In this document: positions 19,501-32,123 of the stretch, piece after piece | Position numbering within the stretch: the first letter of the stretch is position 1 | How the letters are laid out: every line of letters starts with the position of its first letter | Assembly: GCF_000485595.1 (NCBI RefSeq) | Contig: NW_014578030.1 | Span: forward strand, 82,375 to 117,755 | Direction of reading: 5' to 3' | Length of the DNA stretch: 35,381 nt | Source: Priapulus caudatus | Lineage: Eukaryota > Priapulida > Priapulimorpha > Priapulimorphida > Priapulidae | The notes under the pieces: model-generated | Databases searched by the model: none | What the model saw: the letters and a program-made list of their open reading frames with translations, nothing else | What the model was told of the DNA's origin: nothing | Made by a program: the position numbers and the translations under genes

Positions 19501-22380
19501 CGAGGTCGGCATACGTGGCACTGATGCCTTCCCACGCCCACTCGTGACTCGTATTGATCTACGGTCAGTTGCACTTATGCTCTCCTCTCGTCCACGCTGA
19601 CGCAGAACGCGGACTATCATCGATTCCCTAACTGCTTAGTCTGTGTTGGCCTAATGCCTCTCTCCACCTCCTCTGCGCAACACGCTACGCACAGCCGGAG
19701 ACGAAGCCTGCTACCACGTCACTTATAACATCTATTATTCACTACTGAAGCGAACGTGCCTTAAAGGAAACAGTACTCCCTACTGCTCCACGCCACGCAC
19801 GGAGAGAGTAGCCAGACGGCTGCGCTCTCACGTACGTTTGTGGCCATAATAGCTCTCGCGCTCACGCGACAATACGGACGCCGCGACACAGCTGCCTTAC
19901 CTTACGTGCTACGTGTCTGCGCGTTATGCTCCCTCCTCTCTACACGCCAGTCCGCACGCGACGTCTATCAATGAGTCACAGCTGATCTCACGCCGATCGA
20001 CAAATTGAGCATTGCGCTATTCCGCTTCCCCTCCACAAACGCCGTACGCTATCACGCGGACTCGCAGCTGCCGTTGTAGTAATGAGCAAACTTTGTTACT
20101 TTACACCTCTGTAGTTGCTGTGAGCTAGCTCGATCATCCGCTTCTCGATTCCGCGCCACTGAGCCCGCACAGCGACAGAGGCATAAAACTGGTCTGACTG
20201 GACATTTCATTACATCGTCAGCGGTGTGCGCCTCATGTCCTCCCTCTACTCCACGCACAAAGCACGCTATAGCGCTATACTACACAGAGGCTGCTAGCTA
20301 CATAGTCTGCTCGAGCTGATTGATTTGCTAATCTCTCCCTCTCTTCCAACCACGACCTTACAAGTCGCACGAGAGACACCGCATGCACCTCAATATAGCG
20401 ACGAAGTGAACAATAATGGCTACCATTGTTGGACTATCTAAATATAGCTCAGCCATGCGACGAGCTCTCGTCGAGATACGAACAGTTGACGCAGATATTG
20501 GATCGTAAACGCCGCCTATAATATTACGCATCCCTTGTAGTTATAAAATAACAACTCGGATTCAGATTTCCCTCTCTCACGCACGCACAGCACACAGCTG
20601 CCTCACCTGCTACGTTGTTGGCCGGGAGACTATCTCTCCCTCTCTCCACGCAACGCACGCACGACACAGCCGGCCTCACCTGTACGTTGTCACATTCACA
20701 TGGCTACTATAAGCTCTCTCCCTCTCTCAGCACGAGCTCACGTCGAGGACCACAAGAGCTGCACTTCACGACTATAAGCGATCGTAATATGTATCGTACA
20801 GTCTATCTATGCTCTCATCTGTTTCATTCGCGTCTGAGAAGATAAATATCTCATACAGAGACACTAGTATAGTGACCTATACACCCTGTTACTTAACTCG
20901 TATCATATCTTATCTTAATCTTCTTCTTCACACTTTATGCATCTATCGCTGAATCAAATATCTATGCCGACTACTTCGGAACTATAGTATACGAATGCTA
21001 CTTAAAGCACCTGTACGTTAGGTTGATACATGAGCGTCGTTCCACTTCAATCTAACAACGGCACGGCACAGCACGCAAGGAGCAGAGAGAGAAACAAACA
21101 CACTAGGAGCGACACTGCAGCCTAGAGCGTGACAGTAATAAAATGAGCGAGAGTAGTAGCACTGCATCCATCATCTCAAGCGACAGAACGACGCGGAACT
21201 GGACACAGCTCGCCTCCACCTGTACGTTGTTTGGCTATTGCTCTCCCTCTCTCCGACCCGCACGCAACGCACCAGAGGAGAGCAGCTGCGAGACTCACCT
21301 GTGACAGATTGTTGGCTTATGCTCGCCCTCTCTCCACGCACACAGCACGCACGGACACAGCGTGGCGAGACTCACCTGATACACGAGGTAGGATGAAGGA
21401 ATAAAGCTGCACACCTACATCATCACACACACGAGAAAAAGCAAGCGGGCACAGGAAGCGAAACGGAAATACTCTCTCTACCTTGATTAAACGATTACAT
21501 TGCTCTTCAGTGTGATATTTGATTATTTTGCCCTCTCACTCTCTCCTCACTCCGAAGACAGCAACTAGTCTTTGTGCGAGCGCATGTATGAACTTACACG
21601 CCGTAAAAACACACGATGACACTAGTCTCACCTGTAGCTACAGTTAAGCTCGTCGGCAAGCGCCGTGATGCTCTCCCTTCTCTCCACGCAGCACGGAGAC
21701 AGCTGCCTTACTGTACATAGTGAGATAATGAGACCGCATAGACCCGTTACTGAAGCCTCTCACCACGCACACACGCAGCAGTGGAACCCAACACGAACTG
21801 CCGTACAATATAACATAATTCCTAGTATCCGCCCGTGATTGGGGCGTATTTGTACTTAACGCCTCTCGGCTCCCACGAGCGGCAGGAACACACGGCCGAC
21901 AGGATATCACAAGCATGACGAGCTTGATCTCCTCACTGATGTTGGCTTATGCTATTACCCACGTCTCATCGCGAGCGCGAACGAACCGACCGCAAGATTC
22001 GGCTGTTGCACGACTGTAGCGACAAAGAGCTTAGGCACGTCTTGCACCAGCTTGTTACGTTGTTCGCTATGCTCTCCCTCTTCCGACGACGCACGGGAGG
22101 ACAGCTGCCTGGACCTGTACGTTGTTGGCTATGGCTCTCCGCTCTCTCCGCCGCACATCATATGCAGGAGACGCGCTAGTATAATATACGATCGGTTCCG
22201 TCGCTGGAACATACACCCTGTAGACTTGTTGTGATGGATGGACGCTTATTGCTGCGTCTAAAATTCTCTCCACCGAAACTGCGACACCGTGAAAGCCACG
22301 TGAACACAGTCCGCGCTAGCACTCTTACACGTGCTGTGTTGAGCTTAAGAGTCCCTGCTCTCCACCACGCCGACGCAACT
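19500..22380. repeat. Degenerate CT-rich minisatellite, unit ~65-75 bp
   Basis: Recurrent units combine four blocks in a fixed order: cacctgtacgttgttggc, then tatgctctccctctctcc, then acgcacgcacgcac, then gacacagctgcct. Clear units or adjacent pairs lie near 19645, 19840-19960, 20570-20760, 21210-21390, 21655-21715, 21930-21960 and 22040-22160. Adjacent starts are about 70-78 bp apart (20604/20676, 22041/22112). Between them the sequence is so altered that units are only partly recognisable (for example 20200-20560). All frames inside are unrecognised and not called. Confidence 0.8.
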
Positions 22381-25300
22381 AGAAACGGACACGCTGTTAA
22401 CAGTGAGTATGGACTCTTCGATTGATGCCTCGTCATCTATAGCTGACTCCACGCAGTATAGATTAGGTTTACGAGTGAACACAGCCGGCGACTAGGCATG
22501 AGCTACGACTCTTACTATACGGTCGGGGATGGCGCAAATAGTGAACCTCCGTCCCGTGTAGCTAGCGCTGGTGCCTGCACGCATACCGATCGGTTCGCCG
22601 CCCTGGCATGCTGTTGTGCAAACGAACACGTAGCAGCGTCTGTAAACGTAAGAGCACCGATAACACACACGGCGCGCACCTTCGATGCTGACGATCCAGC
22701 TGCCGTTCTTACCTGGCTTTCACGAATACGTAATGATGTTCCCTCCTGATAGTGATTACGGGCACCGGAAATAGTTAAACATATCTATGACAAGCGAATC
22801 ATATCGGATTTCCATTATGTCTTTCACAATATATTCTATGCACGAAAGATAAAGTTATTGATTTCACTGTTTAAGTGGGTTTAAGACATTGCGGCTGCAT
22901 TATTGCCTATCTTCACACACTATAACATCTTATTTTCACAAGTGTTTTGATCAACGACTTATTTTTCTTGATAGCATTTCGTAAATTCGCAGGGGGAGCT
23001 ACATCCTCACCATCTCGCTAGTGTCCGTCACCGTATGCACATAGTCTCAAGCCACACATCAGCAAGCCCAATTCTAGATGCTTAGCCGATAACTTCTCCT
23101 CCTCCTTTCAATCCATCTCAAACTCGCTACCCACGGCTTTTTTGTGATTGTTCGCTAACCTAAGTCTTGTATTACACACTCATCTAATCTTCCCTACTCA
23201 TCCTGTAAGAATCGGACATACGTTTAGGCCCACATTTAGGACAAACAATCCCGTTAGGTCTCACTACATCCTCTAAAATAACTCTCACCCGGCTAAGCAA
23301 ACACAGTTTTGATCACATTGGTCGCACGCATAGGAGAATATTCGTCCTCGAACGTCCGATAGCGGTGATAGTTCAATGTATATCAGAGGATATGGCCTAC
23401 GCAATAAGACATACATAGCAGAACCCTATAGGGCACATATCATAACATGAGAGGTCAAGAGTCGGCATGTAGTCCGCCACCGAACTCGTATTTGCAGGTC
23501 TTACAGTGAAACTCCTAATAAGACCACCTGTCCGTTACCTAGTAGACTGATTGTTACTTTATCAACCAGTTGAGCAGCATTACTCTACCGTACGGTACAT
23601 AGGAGCTAGAATACGACCGGACAACTCTGACAGGAGGCCCAAATTCTTTCGTTCACACGGAGTGGGCTGCATTGTTCTCTGTGTAGCAACGTATGTTGAC
23701 ACTCACTATCGTGCGACTCGACGGACTTGCAACGATTAACGATATATCAATTATCTAGTGGGATTCGGTCATAATACATTTAAAAAAATAGCAATTAGAG
23801 TAAAAAGCATAGTATAATTAGTATAGTATGGGGGATACATGAATTACTTTTATAACTCGACTAAGAATTTTTTTGCAGGGTATGAATAGTAGAGTTGATC
23901 TGAACAAGCTTTGACACGTGAGCACGAGCACAGCCCTATAGAAATTTCCGATTCAACGTATCGTAGAAAAAAAAGATCACCGGGATAACTGGCCACACTC
24001 ACTCCCACGTCATGCGAGCAAGTTACGGGCAGTTCCACATACTTATGGATTGATCACAGAGAAAGAGCATATGCATGACGATCGGCTAACTTCCCAAAAC
24101 GAAACAAAAGGCATGTCACCAGACCCTTCTGGCAGGCCTATATAGGGTGGGCCATATATCACAATGGCTCTTGAGTAGAGAGGAGATAAGGTTACGACCT
24201 GAGAGGCACTATTTTACTTTCATTATGTACACGATGAGAGAAACCTTTGGCCTGGACTCAGCAACGACGAGCATAAGCAGTCACATCTTTCACAAGTTTG
24301 AGTAAAAGGAACGAGACGGAGCAGCATGCGCACACCGTTCCATGTCACCACTTTCAGGATAAAGACGAGCTCTCGAGAGATTCGACTTAATCATACTATC
24401 TAACTGTCTTTAGACATATTATAATATATTTATATCGGGCGTTAAGGGGTATATATATAAAGAACAAACAAACAAGATAGTACGTCCGAGGCACAGAAGA
24501 GTTCGAAGCGAATCTACTCAATCAAATATACTATGTGTTATAGCCGCGCTCGAACAAGGACCTGTAGGGACGCCATAGGCACCCTTAATGCTAAGGAGTC
24601 AACGGTGGCTATGCACTCCTGTCGCTCGCAGAAAATGTTGAAATATCAGCTTTCCTTCCTATCTAGCGTCTACGAATTTATTATGTGCACCTACCCGAAC
24701 GTGTAGTCAGATGCGATGAGTAACAGACGCGGGTACAAAAGCAGTATATCGAGTATCTCTGAGCACAGGCCACCGTTGGCTCCCCTTTCTTAACTTCTAA
24801 TCTACGCTCCATTATTCACATATTTTGCCCTCGGACTATGGAACATGAAGCATTACTGGAATATTATTCAAACTCTTAAGTTTAATATAAAAACGCTGAT
24901 ATGTATCCAAAGAAGCGACGAAACTACTCTTAGAGGACTCTATATATATAACATATGCATCTGATTTTACCGATGCCGCCCAAGTTTCACTTATGCAACT
25001 GAACCCTGTGTCTTTCGTAGCTATTAATTCCGGTCCCGTACACTTCAGCCATCACGAAAATAAATCGAAACCAATGCCCTACACTGACTTTGATCTCTGG
25101 AGCGCACACGATGAGCCTTTCCTACTGGCTGTTTCTTCTAAGAATGAGCGCGAAGTGAATTCATTTAGCTCTTCACCGAGTAGTTGCTGCTGTCTAAACA
25201 TGCGCATTGAACTCCAACCGTCCGGCCCGCCCCTCCAGATCTACAACAAGATTACTCCATATAGAGGGCAGGCGAAACGCCAACTATGCGACCTGAACAC

Positions 25301-27060
25301 GCGCTATATACGATATACTTCGCGTCGAGTTTTCTTGCGCACGTTGTCAATTGCCCAATGGTACTCGTGTAATCGGATACAAGAGCGCGCGGCAAATTAT
25401 ATTATATAGAGTAGGGGCAATTCCCAGAGAAAGGGTAGCACTGGCGCCAAGGAACAAATGTTAGGGATGGGACAAGGATGGTCCAGTATACCAGCTGCAG
25501 CGAAAATATCACTCACGTCAAAGATACCACTTCATCGCTATTGTACGTGGGCGGGGAGTACGTGCTGCCGATGAGGTACGTCTGGAACCATCCACGTGTG
25601 AGGGTACAGGAAACAACTCTCTTTGTGTCCATACCGTAAATCTCTTAAGAGATGAACGAAAGAAGGGTTACTGAGTCAATAATAGGTCACAAAGCCATCA
25701 CACCCAATTCCTCATAGAAGAACCAGAGTCCAATTCAAATGATTTTGTACTATGGATTACCCAGCGACACCGTGAAATTTCCCGTAAAGCTCGGAGGCTG
25801 GGACATCAAATCGACATACCCAGCAGAGGCACTCTGACATGAGGTTCCTCAAGTTATTCCCAATCACTTTATCATGTGTAAGTCAGTACACATCTCAAGC
25901 AAGTCATGCGACTCCACGTTGTTAAGACTATGATTCACAGATGCGTGACCTTTATCGTCGGACTATCACAGTTCACGGAGCGAGACATTTATCAACGGAG
26001 AATTATAGAAGTGCTCAGCTAGCGGTAAGGTGGGCGATATCATCACAAAGTACGCGTGAAGCTACATGGAGTATATACCCTTGTAGGTGAAAGCAGATCT
26101 GCGCGTTCTCCTCGTTCACATCAGCGGGGGATCGACGTATGTCGTCTAGTATCTCCGCACTGTTTTTTTTACGGGCAAAAGCTCGCTCCTGCCGCCATCC
26201 GCTCACAAGTCCCGCTGCGTACCACTGGAGCAATATCTGCTTGTAGTACGAAAGGCGACGACTGATGCGAGGACAAATCGAGTACGGTATAGTCGATATG
26301 CAGTTACTTAAGGCCACGCCTAGCATCGAAACACAATCGTGCTCACACACAGGTGATGCAGCCCCCGGCATTCATAACGCCCGGGGCAGTTATACAAGTA
26401 AGCCGCGAGGTCGCGTACTGCGTGCAATGGCATTGAGTGGGTACAGAGGAACATAGTAATAGATCACTGTGCGTATAACGTACATAACCTCTAGTGTTAC
26501 CAGGCCTTAAAAAGATACGCCAGCGGCGTAAAGATATAATCTATCATGCTTGGCACATGCTAGATGACACTGCAGCAAAGTGACTTGATTCACCAGTACT
26601 AGTTGTTCGTACCTTTGGTCAAGGAGGCTATCTTCGCCATTGTACATCTCAAAGACCTATAGCATTATAGTCAACACATTCTATTAATAGCATCAACAAG
26701 CGGCGACACGAAGCATCCCATCTGTTGATGTAGCATAGCGCTCGAGTGTGACTACGGAGAATCAAGAATGAGGATCCTTCTTCAGTGCAACCTATTGACA
26801 GGATATAAGTACCGAGGAATAGGGTGGCAACCCATTAGGAGTGAGGAGGCCTAGGTGCTGCCAGCAGAGCTAGTGACTGAACCAGCTATGTACATCGCAC
26901 TCGGTGTGGTGGGCCACACGGAAAATGGCCCAGGAAGACGAACATGGGTCCGTTGTGGGGTGCGGCGCTGCGGTCGGGCGTGCTGACATAAAATCGCCGG
27001 AGAGTGCGAGATGTTGGGCAGCAAGTCCGCTACCAACGCCGAAGCTAATGTCTCTGCAGT
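22381..27060. other. No gene recognised; long unique-looking stretch
   Basis: The largest frames are 138 codons (24993-25409, plus) and 118 codons (26015-26371, minus). The first has no recognisable domain and no homology I can name; the second overlaps plus-strand frames of 69 and 63 codons. Short AT runs occur at 24415-24470 and 24940-24960. I see no element termini or RNA genes. Confidence 0.5.
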
Positions 27061-27065
27061 GAGTG

Positions 27066-27105
27066 ACCCCTAACACCTTACACCCTAACCATAAACCACT
27101 AACCT
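27066..27105. repeat. Degenerate CCCTAA-like patch
   Basis: CCCTAA (27068-27073) and CACCCTAACC (27081-27090) are followed by ataaaccactaacc. This resembles a decayed interstitial stretch of the CCCTAA/TTAGGG telomeric repeat. Only two exact hexamers are present, so chance is a real alternative. Confidence 0.35.
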
Positions 27106-27663
27106 TATTTAGATTGATATAATATCTATATTTATATTGATGTAAATGACATTGGTTTTGATTGGGGACCCCATGTTCTCTATGATATATCCTGAACCCG
27201 AAAGATTACTCTCAAACAAGACTCAGAGTCAATGAAAAAATGCATCGAACAGTACATTAATAAATTATACGTATCTGGCTGCATAAATAATCCAAAATGG
27301 GACAGGGGCGTTCGGTGCGAAGTAGCGGCACTTGGTGCCCTCCTTATTTGTGTGCCGTCATGTCGCGTATGGTTAGCACTGAGTGGTGGCTAGCGTCTAT
27401 ACAGTAATAGCATGAGTGTTGGAGCATGTGTGAAGACACAGCGGACAGGCCAACCATACGTTCAGATATTCAGTGGTGTAGGTTGGGTTGCTTGATGTCA
27501 GAGTGGCGAGGAGTGGAAGTACACCCTCACTTCATGAGAGTCGGTGGCGTGGATGGCGTATCAGACAGCGGTGGTTGCTGGCTTTGTTACCGGCGCGATC
27601 ACGCCAGTGGCCCGTTGCCTGTTCCCGTTAGCCGCAGGGAGTAGCGAGACAGCGCGCCGGTCG
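27106..27663. other. No gene recognised
   Basis: AT-rich to 27300, then G-rich. A 72-codon plus frame (27426-27644) has no recognisable motif and follows G-rich composition. Confidence 0.45.
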
Positions 27664-27700
27664 GGTGTGTGTGTCGTGTGTGTGTGTGTGCTGTGGGGGG
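27664..27700. repeat. (GT)n microsatellite, interrupted
   Basis: Two GT runs, 27665-27674 and 27676-27690, separated by a C and followed by ctgtggggggag. Confidence 0.9.
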
Positions 27701-27723
27701 AGTGAGGAGCCGGCCAAACCACT

Positions 27724-27770
27724 TGATCTCTATAATCAAAACCCCCAATAATAGTTATTTATAGAGATCA
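27724..27770. repeat. Perfect 12-bp inverted repeat (hairpin), loop 23 nt
   Basis: tgatctctataa (27724-27735) is the exact reverse complement of ttatagagatca (27759-27770). The loop is AC-rich with a ccccc run. It could be a foldback relic or a chance hairpin. No T-tract follows that would suggest a terminator, and the surroundings are not bacterial. Confidence 0.8.
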
Positions 27771-30700
27771 GTGCGGCAAAAACGTCACAGTACTGCGAGT
27801 GGATTGATGGTTGCGCGCGCAGCGTGTGTGGGTCGGAAACGGGGTATCAAGGGTTTGTCCATCATTGATGTTGTGTAATTAGTGTGTATATATTGTAGTA
27901 GTAAGTGTAGAGTGTTATTAGGTATTTAGCGTGATGCATGGACAATTTTAAACTCCACAGAGTAACGTCACGAGACACGTTGTACACAGCGAAATACTAT
28001 ACATGGTAATTTACTATGGAGATACTGTTTGGAAATCGCATGAGAGCTACTGTCATTCGGTTGCTAAGCTCATGGCTGCCCTTGATATATAGCTATTCAA
28101 TAACGCCCCATTGATTAGCAAGTTGCGATGACGATCACGAGAACTGGATCGAGCCACTTTTTTTCCTACTACGTCGACAGCCAAGCTGGCAACTTGGCTA
28201 GCTTTAATAGTACATTACTTATAGCAAACGCGTATTAGTTTGTCCAATCATCATGCTCGTTACTAAGAAATGTCTACTTGAATCCGCAGTCCAAGAAATC
28301 AGTTGTCGACTTGTTTACAGTTTCGAAACCGCATACGCGAAACGGGTGTGATACAGATTTATAGGGACCGGACATTTCGCACCCATGCTCGGCCGTACCG
28401 CAATGCTAGCGATAGTACAGTACCGTAACTGTAATATCGTAACAGTAGCTCTGATTGTATGATGAACGTGGAATCCACGTACGAATCAACGGTAGTCTAT
28501 CAAAATCGAAATATGTTCGTAATAGGCGCTTACTTACGAAACAATGTTCGCATTTTAACGCGAATTGCACATACAGACAATCTAGGTTTCAGAGCAAAAT
28601 AAAACAGTAGCATCCACACCCTCCTGCCCACGTGAATCGGCTCTATAGCGCAACGATTTTAGTAATATGTAACGTTGTCCGGTTATTAGAATCGAAGTGT
28701 CAGCTGGGTGATTAATTAAGGTGCTAATGTCGAACGACTTTACACCCGGAAGGCCTTCGAATCTCCAACGCTGCTCTTCTAATGTACTAGCTCGCACGGA
28801 GCCAGACAGTTCGATGGTCTTTTACTTTAATACAATGAGAAAGCAACGAAGAACGGCGCACTAACTTCAGCCTTTAACAGTATCATATAGAGAGTTTCAA
28901 TATCGTGGGCTCACTACACGGCTGTATCGACTGTAAAGTTGGAGGATATTGGTAGCGTTTACACCACCGAGTACACTATAGATAGCTCTCAACACGCGGC
29001 ATTGTGAGTATATTAGTTTTGTGCCTCAAATACGCTGAAAGAGAATTTATCTACTTCAAGAGAGACATGAGATACTGACTGAGGGCCTCAGTCTAGTGCA
29101 CGGTGGGTAACTGAAGACGAGCTGCCCCGGGACAAACAATTCGCTGGTGCATCACAACACCGCGGATCAGACGCGTTAGCACCAGCACGCGTCGCGCATA
29201 GACCGCCTGAGCCGCACAGTGGGTAGGCTATTGTTTTGATTGGCAACCACTATTATTTAGCATTGGCGCGCAACTTAAGAGTATTACCAGATTTTCGGAT
29301 TTCAATAGACATTCTTAGTAATTAGCAGTGATAGTGGACAAACTATATGCGTTTGCTTATAACAGCGGTAATGTAGGCTTGATAAGCTACAAACGATTGC
29401 GGCAGCGGTGCACGATCGTACATCCGTGGTGCTTAATAGTATCTCTCTCATACTCTATGGAATTACCTAAGATCAATGGGTAGCGCACATCCTGGGCATC
29501 TGTACGTGATGCCTTTAAGAAACATATAAAAAGCATATAGAAATTAGAAGTTCAAGTTACAGTAGATAACATTTGTTTGTTGCTGTTGACATGTCACCCT
29601 AACCCCGACCAAGGCTGCTGAGCAAGCGGGGAGCATTGCCGTGTTGATCGCTACTGGCAAACAGCACGCAGCAGGACGCGCTACGCGCGGTGCAATGACG
29701 ATCTTTCGTGAGACTGAACTCACATAGTTCAATATCCGTCAATACCGTTTTTGGTATGCTCAATGTCCCTTGTTTTGGATTTGGCTGGACATGTACGACC
29801 AAGACCTCAGGCAGCCCGAGTTTGCTTGTTGAGCTAGGTTCTCGACAGGACACGCGACTGATAAATTCTCCGAGCATGGATTACGAGATGTAGAATAGCA
29901 AAGAGAGGATTCGAATATGCCAAGCAGCTGGACGCCGTAGAGAGCGCAACTCAAAAACATGCAGAAGAATCCGTATAGTGATTGCACAGGCCACATGGGA
30001 GAGCACAAAGCCTACACTCGTAGTTGAGCAGACACCTGCGCAGTAAGACCACACGTGAATACAATTTAACGTGAGCAAGAGCTGGAGGCCAGGCACCTTC
30101 CCCGCCGGTACCGTCAGTACGGCCTCTAGTGTATACAGGCTTGCCTACTGAGCTACCCCATTCCTGCCGCCTGCTGACATTAGACTGCGGTTCGTAATAC
30201 ATTCCCACGTGCATGTAGTTGACCGCACAGCGCGTGAGGCAACTGTACGCGTCTTGGCGTTGTATAGGTACTAGAGCTTATAATAGTCTATCTCAATTGA
30301 CCAAAGGCTAATAATGCCGATGCGAGTAACGATCCACCTGAAATTCGAATCAGAGGGAATAACACGCGACTCACACTCGTCTTCACCGTTCCGACTCCCG
30401 AATCCTCATATTGTAGTGATATCCGTCAACAGTATTGTCGGTGTTAAATCGCACCTACGTCGATAGCTTGTCTTTCCGTCGCCAAATTAGCAGTTGGCAG
30501 ATTAAAAGGCGACTACAGACGCATTAGCAGATTCTCATTAGCGTGGAGTCGTATAACACTAATCTCTAATGGAAGCCATATTAAATAGCTGATCTTCATG
30601 CCCTTCATAAGTTTTTGTTCAACTCACCAATGCTTGCACTCAAGCGCACTTCCTGCATTGAACCTTGCGCAAGATCGGTTTATTATAATCTCACTAGAAA

Positions 30701-31405
30701 CTCGTCTTCACGATCGTACTCACCACATTTAATTACTAGCTTCATTGGCAATTTATCCTGAGATTTAGCCAAATTATGAGCTATCACTGAAACTCAAATC
30801 GAGAGTAATAATAAAAAGTAAGAAAAAACTCGACGGATTTTCAATATCTTTCGCGGTGTAATGAGAAAAGTTCTGATCACACTGACTCCGCAGACCAGCG
30901 GAATCGAATCGATCGCAGGCTAATATCGAAGAACCGGATCGGAATCCTGAAGAAATTTATGAAATCACTAGCAGAAAAGAAAAGCTTCTTTGAGTTTTTA
31001 TGATGTTCTGGTACTTATAAAAAGACGCCAAAATATGTTTACTACACAGCTCACAGTTCCTCAAACTCAAATTCTGCACAATGCTAGTCACACACAGAGA
31101 GAAGTAGAACAGTCGGGACGGAGAGCGTAGGCAGCCGGTAGAATATTATCTGTGGTCGACGTTAAAATAGCCAGGCGATCTTTGAAACGCGGCACTTGAT
31201 ATTTGTGATGGGCACTAGCTGGAGGCCAATTATTGGCGATCTTCTGATGTAAAGTTATACAATACTGTTTATTTTCATACCTAATCCGCAGTTGTTTTCT
31301 AGCTCATCAAAACTCTCAAATCGTGAATTTATTTTCCAAGGCATTATTTCGAAAACTCCCGCCATCCGCTGCCATCTTTGTCTCGTTTGTATGAAAGCGA
31401 ATGGA
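27771..31405. other. No gene recognised; long unique-looking stretch
   Basis: No frame exceeds 92 codons. Several overlapping unrecognised frames cluster at 29544-30214 on both strands. A 7-bp stem with 7-nt loop (28179-28199) is the only other structure I noticed. From 30600 rightwards the sequence becomes AT-rich and looks like ordinary intergenic DNA. Confidence 0.5.
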
Positions 31406-31566
31406 CTGCCGTACCTCCAGCCTCGTAAATTGGGGATACGGCTGCCGTACTTCCAGCCTCGTAAATTGGGGATACGGCTGCCGTACCTCTAGCCTCGTAA
31501 ATTGGGGATACGGCTGCCGTACCTCCAGCCTCGTAAATTGGGGATACGGCTGCCGTACCTCCAGCC
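31406..31566. repeat. Near-perfect 36-bp tandem array, 4.5 copies
   Basis: Units begin ctgccgtacctccagcc and continue tcgtaaattggggatacgg. Copies lie at 31406-31441, 31442-31477, 31478-31513, 31514-31549 and a partial 31550-31566. Only copies 2 (c to t) and 3 (c to t) differ from the rest, each by one base. Because 36 is a multiple of three, 12-residue peptide repeats appear in several frames: CRTSSLVNWGYG and LPYLQPRKLGIR on plus, GGTAAVSPIYEA on minus. The surrounding frames (plus 31401-31799, 132 codons; minus 31344-31685, 113 codons) are otherwise unrecognised, so coding is not claimed. Confidence 0.97.
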
Positions 31567-32051
31567 ACTGCCTTCAAGTTTATGCAAACTATTTGGATTT
31601 GAAAATGACAGTTTGTCATGAAATCAAAGTGCATAAAAATGGTGGTGGGATTTTCCCATGTTTTATCAGGGGTTATCGAATACATAGATTTATATTATTC
31701 TATTTTTCCAGAACTAGCCCCCTACCTGCAGTGCCTGCTACACCGGTATGTCAGTATTTTTCACGTCAATTTCATGAATTTAATGTGGTTTTACTTTGAC
31801 TAATGTTACAGAAAATGACGAGTGACGTAATTTTGGCTATAATATAAATTTATACCCATCAAATATTTATACAACTTTGTCTAGAAATTACTATCCAGAC
31901 AACTTAGGTGTAACATCTAGGTAAGAACTAACTGTATCACTCAGACATTTTATTATTTTACTGCTCAACAGTATTGCATCTATGAGATATCTTCTCCATG
32001 AAAAAGACTTCAGTACATGTATTTCTATTTGAATTACATGCAATAAAGATT
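31567..32051. other. No gene recognised; AT-rich intergenic-type DNA
   Basis: The plus frame continuing from the 36-bp array ends at 31799 without any recognisable domain. The remainder is AT-rich with nothing supportable. Confidence 0.5.
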
Positions 32052-32123
32052 TAATAATATCAGGAGTAAATAATAGAGATAATAATCTCTAGAATAATCT
32101 CTATTATTCACTCCTAATAATAT
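32052..32123. mobile_element. Candidate 54-bp foldback insertion with 9-bp flanking direct repeat
   Basis: The arm aggagtaaataatagagat (32062-32080) pairs with 32097-32115 at 18 of 19 positions, leaving a 16-nt loop that contains tctaga. Immediately outside, taataatat occurs on both sides (32052-32060 and 32115-32123), as a target-site duplication would. This is the layout of a very short foldback or MITE-like insertion. The flanking repeat is AT-only in AT-rich DNA and its last copy overlaps the arm by one base, so chance cannot be excluded. Confidence 0.5.

Noticed and set aside
24993-25409. 138-codon frame in unique DNA
   Set aside because: No recognisable domain, no neighbouring genes, and a length within what is expected by chance over 35 kb of six-frame sequence.
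29076-29095. gagggcctca match between 29 kb and the duplication anchor at 17.2 kb
   Set aside because: Only about ten bases are shared and the flanks do not align, so it is not a third copy.
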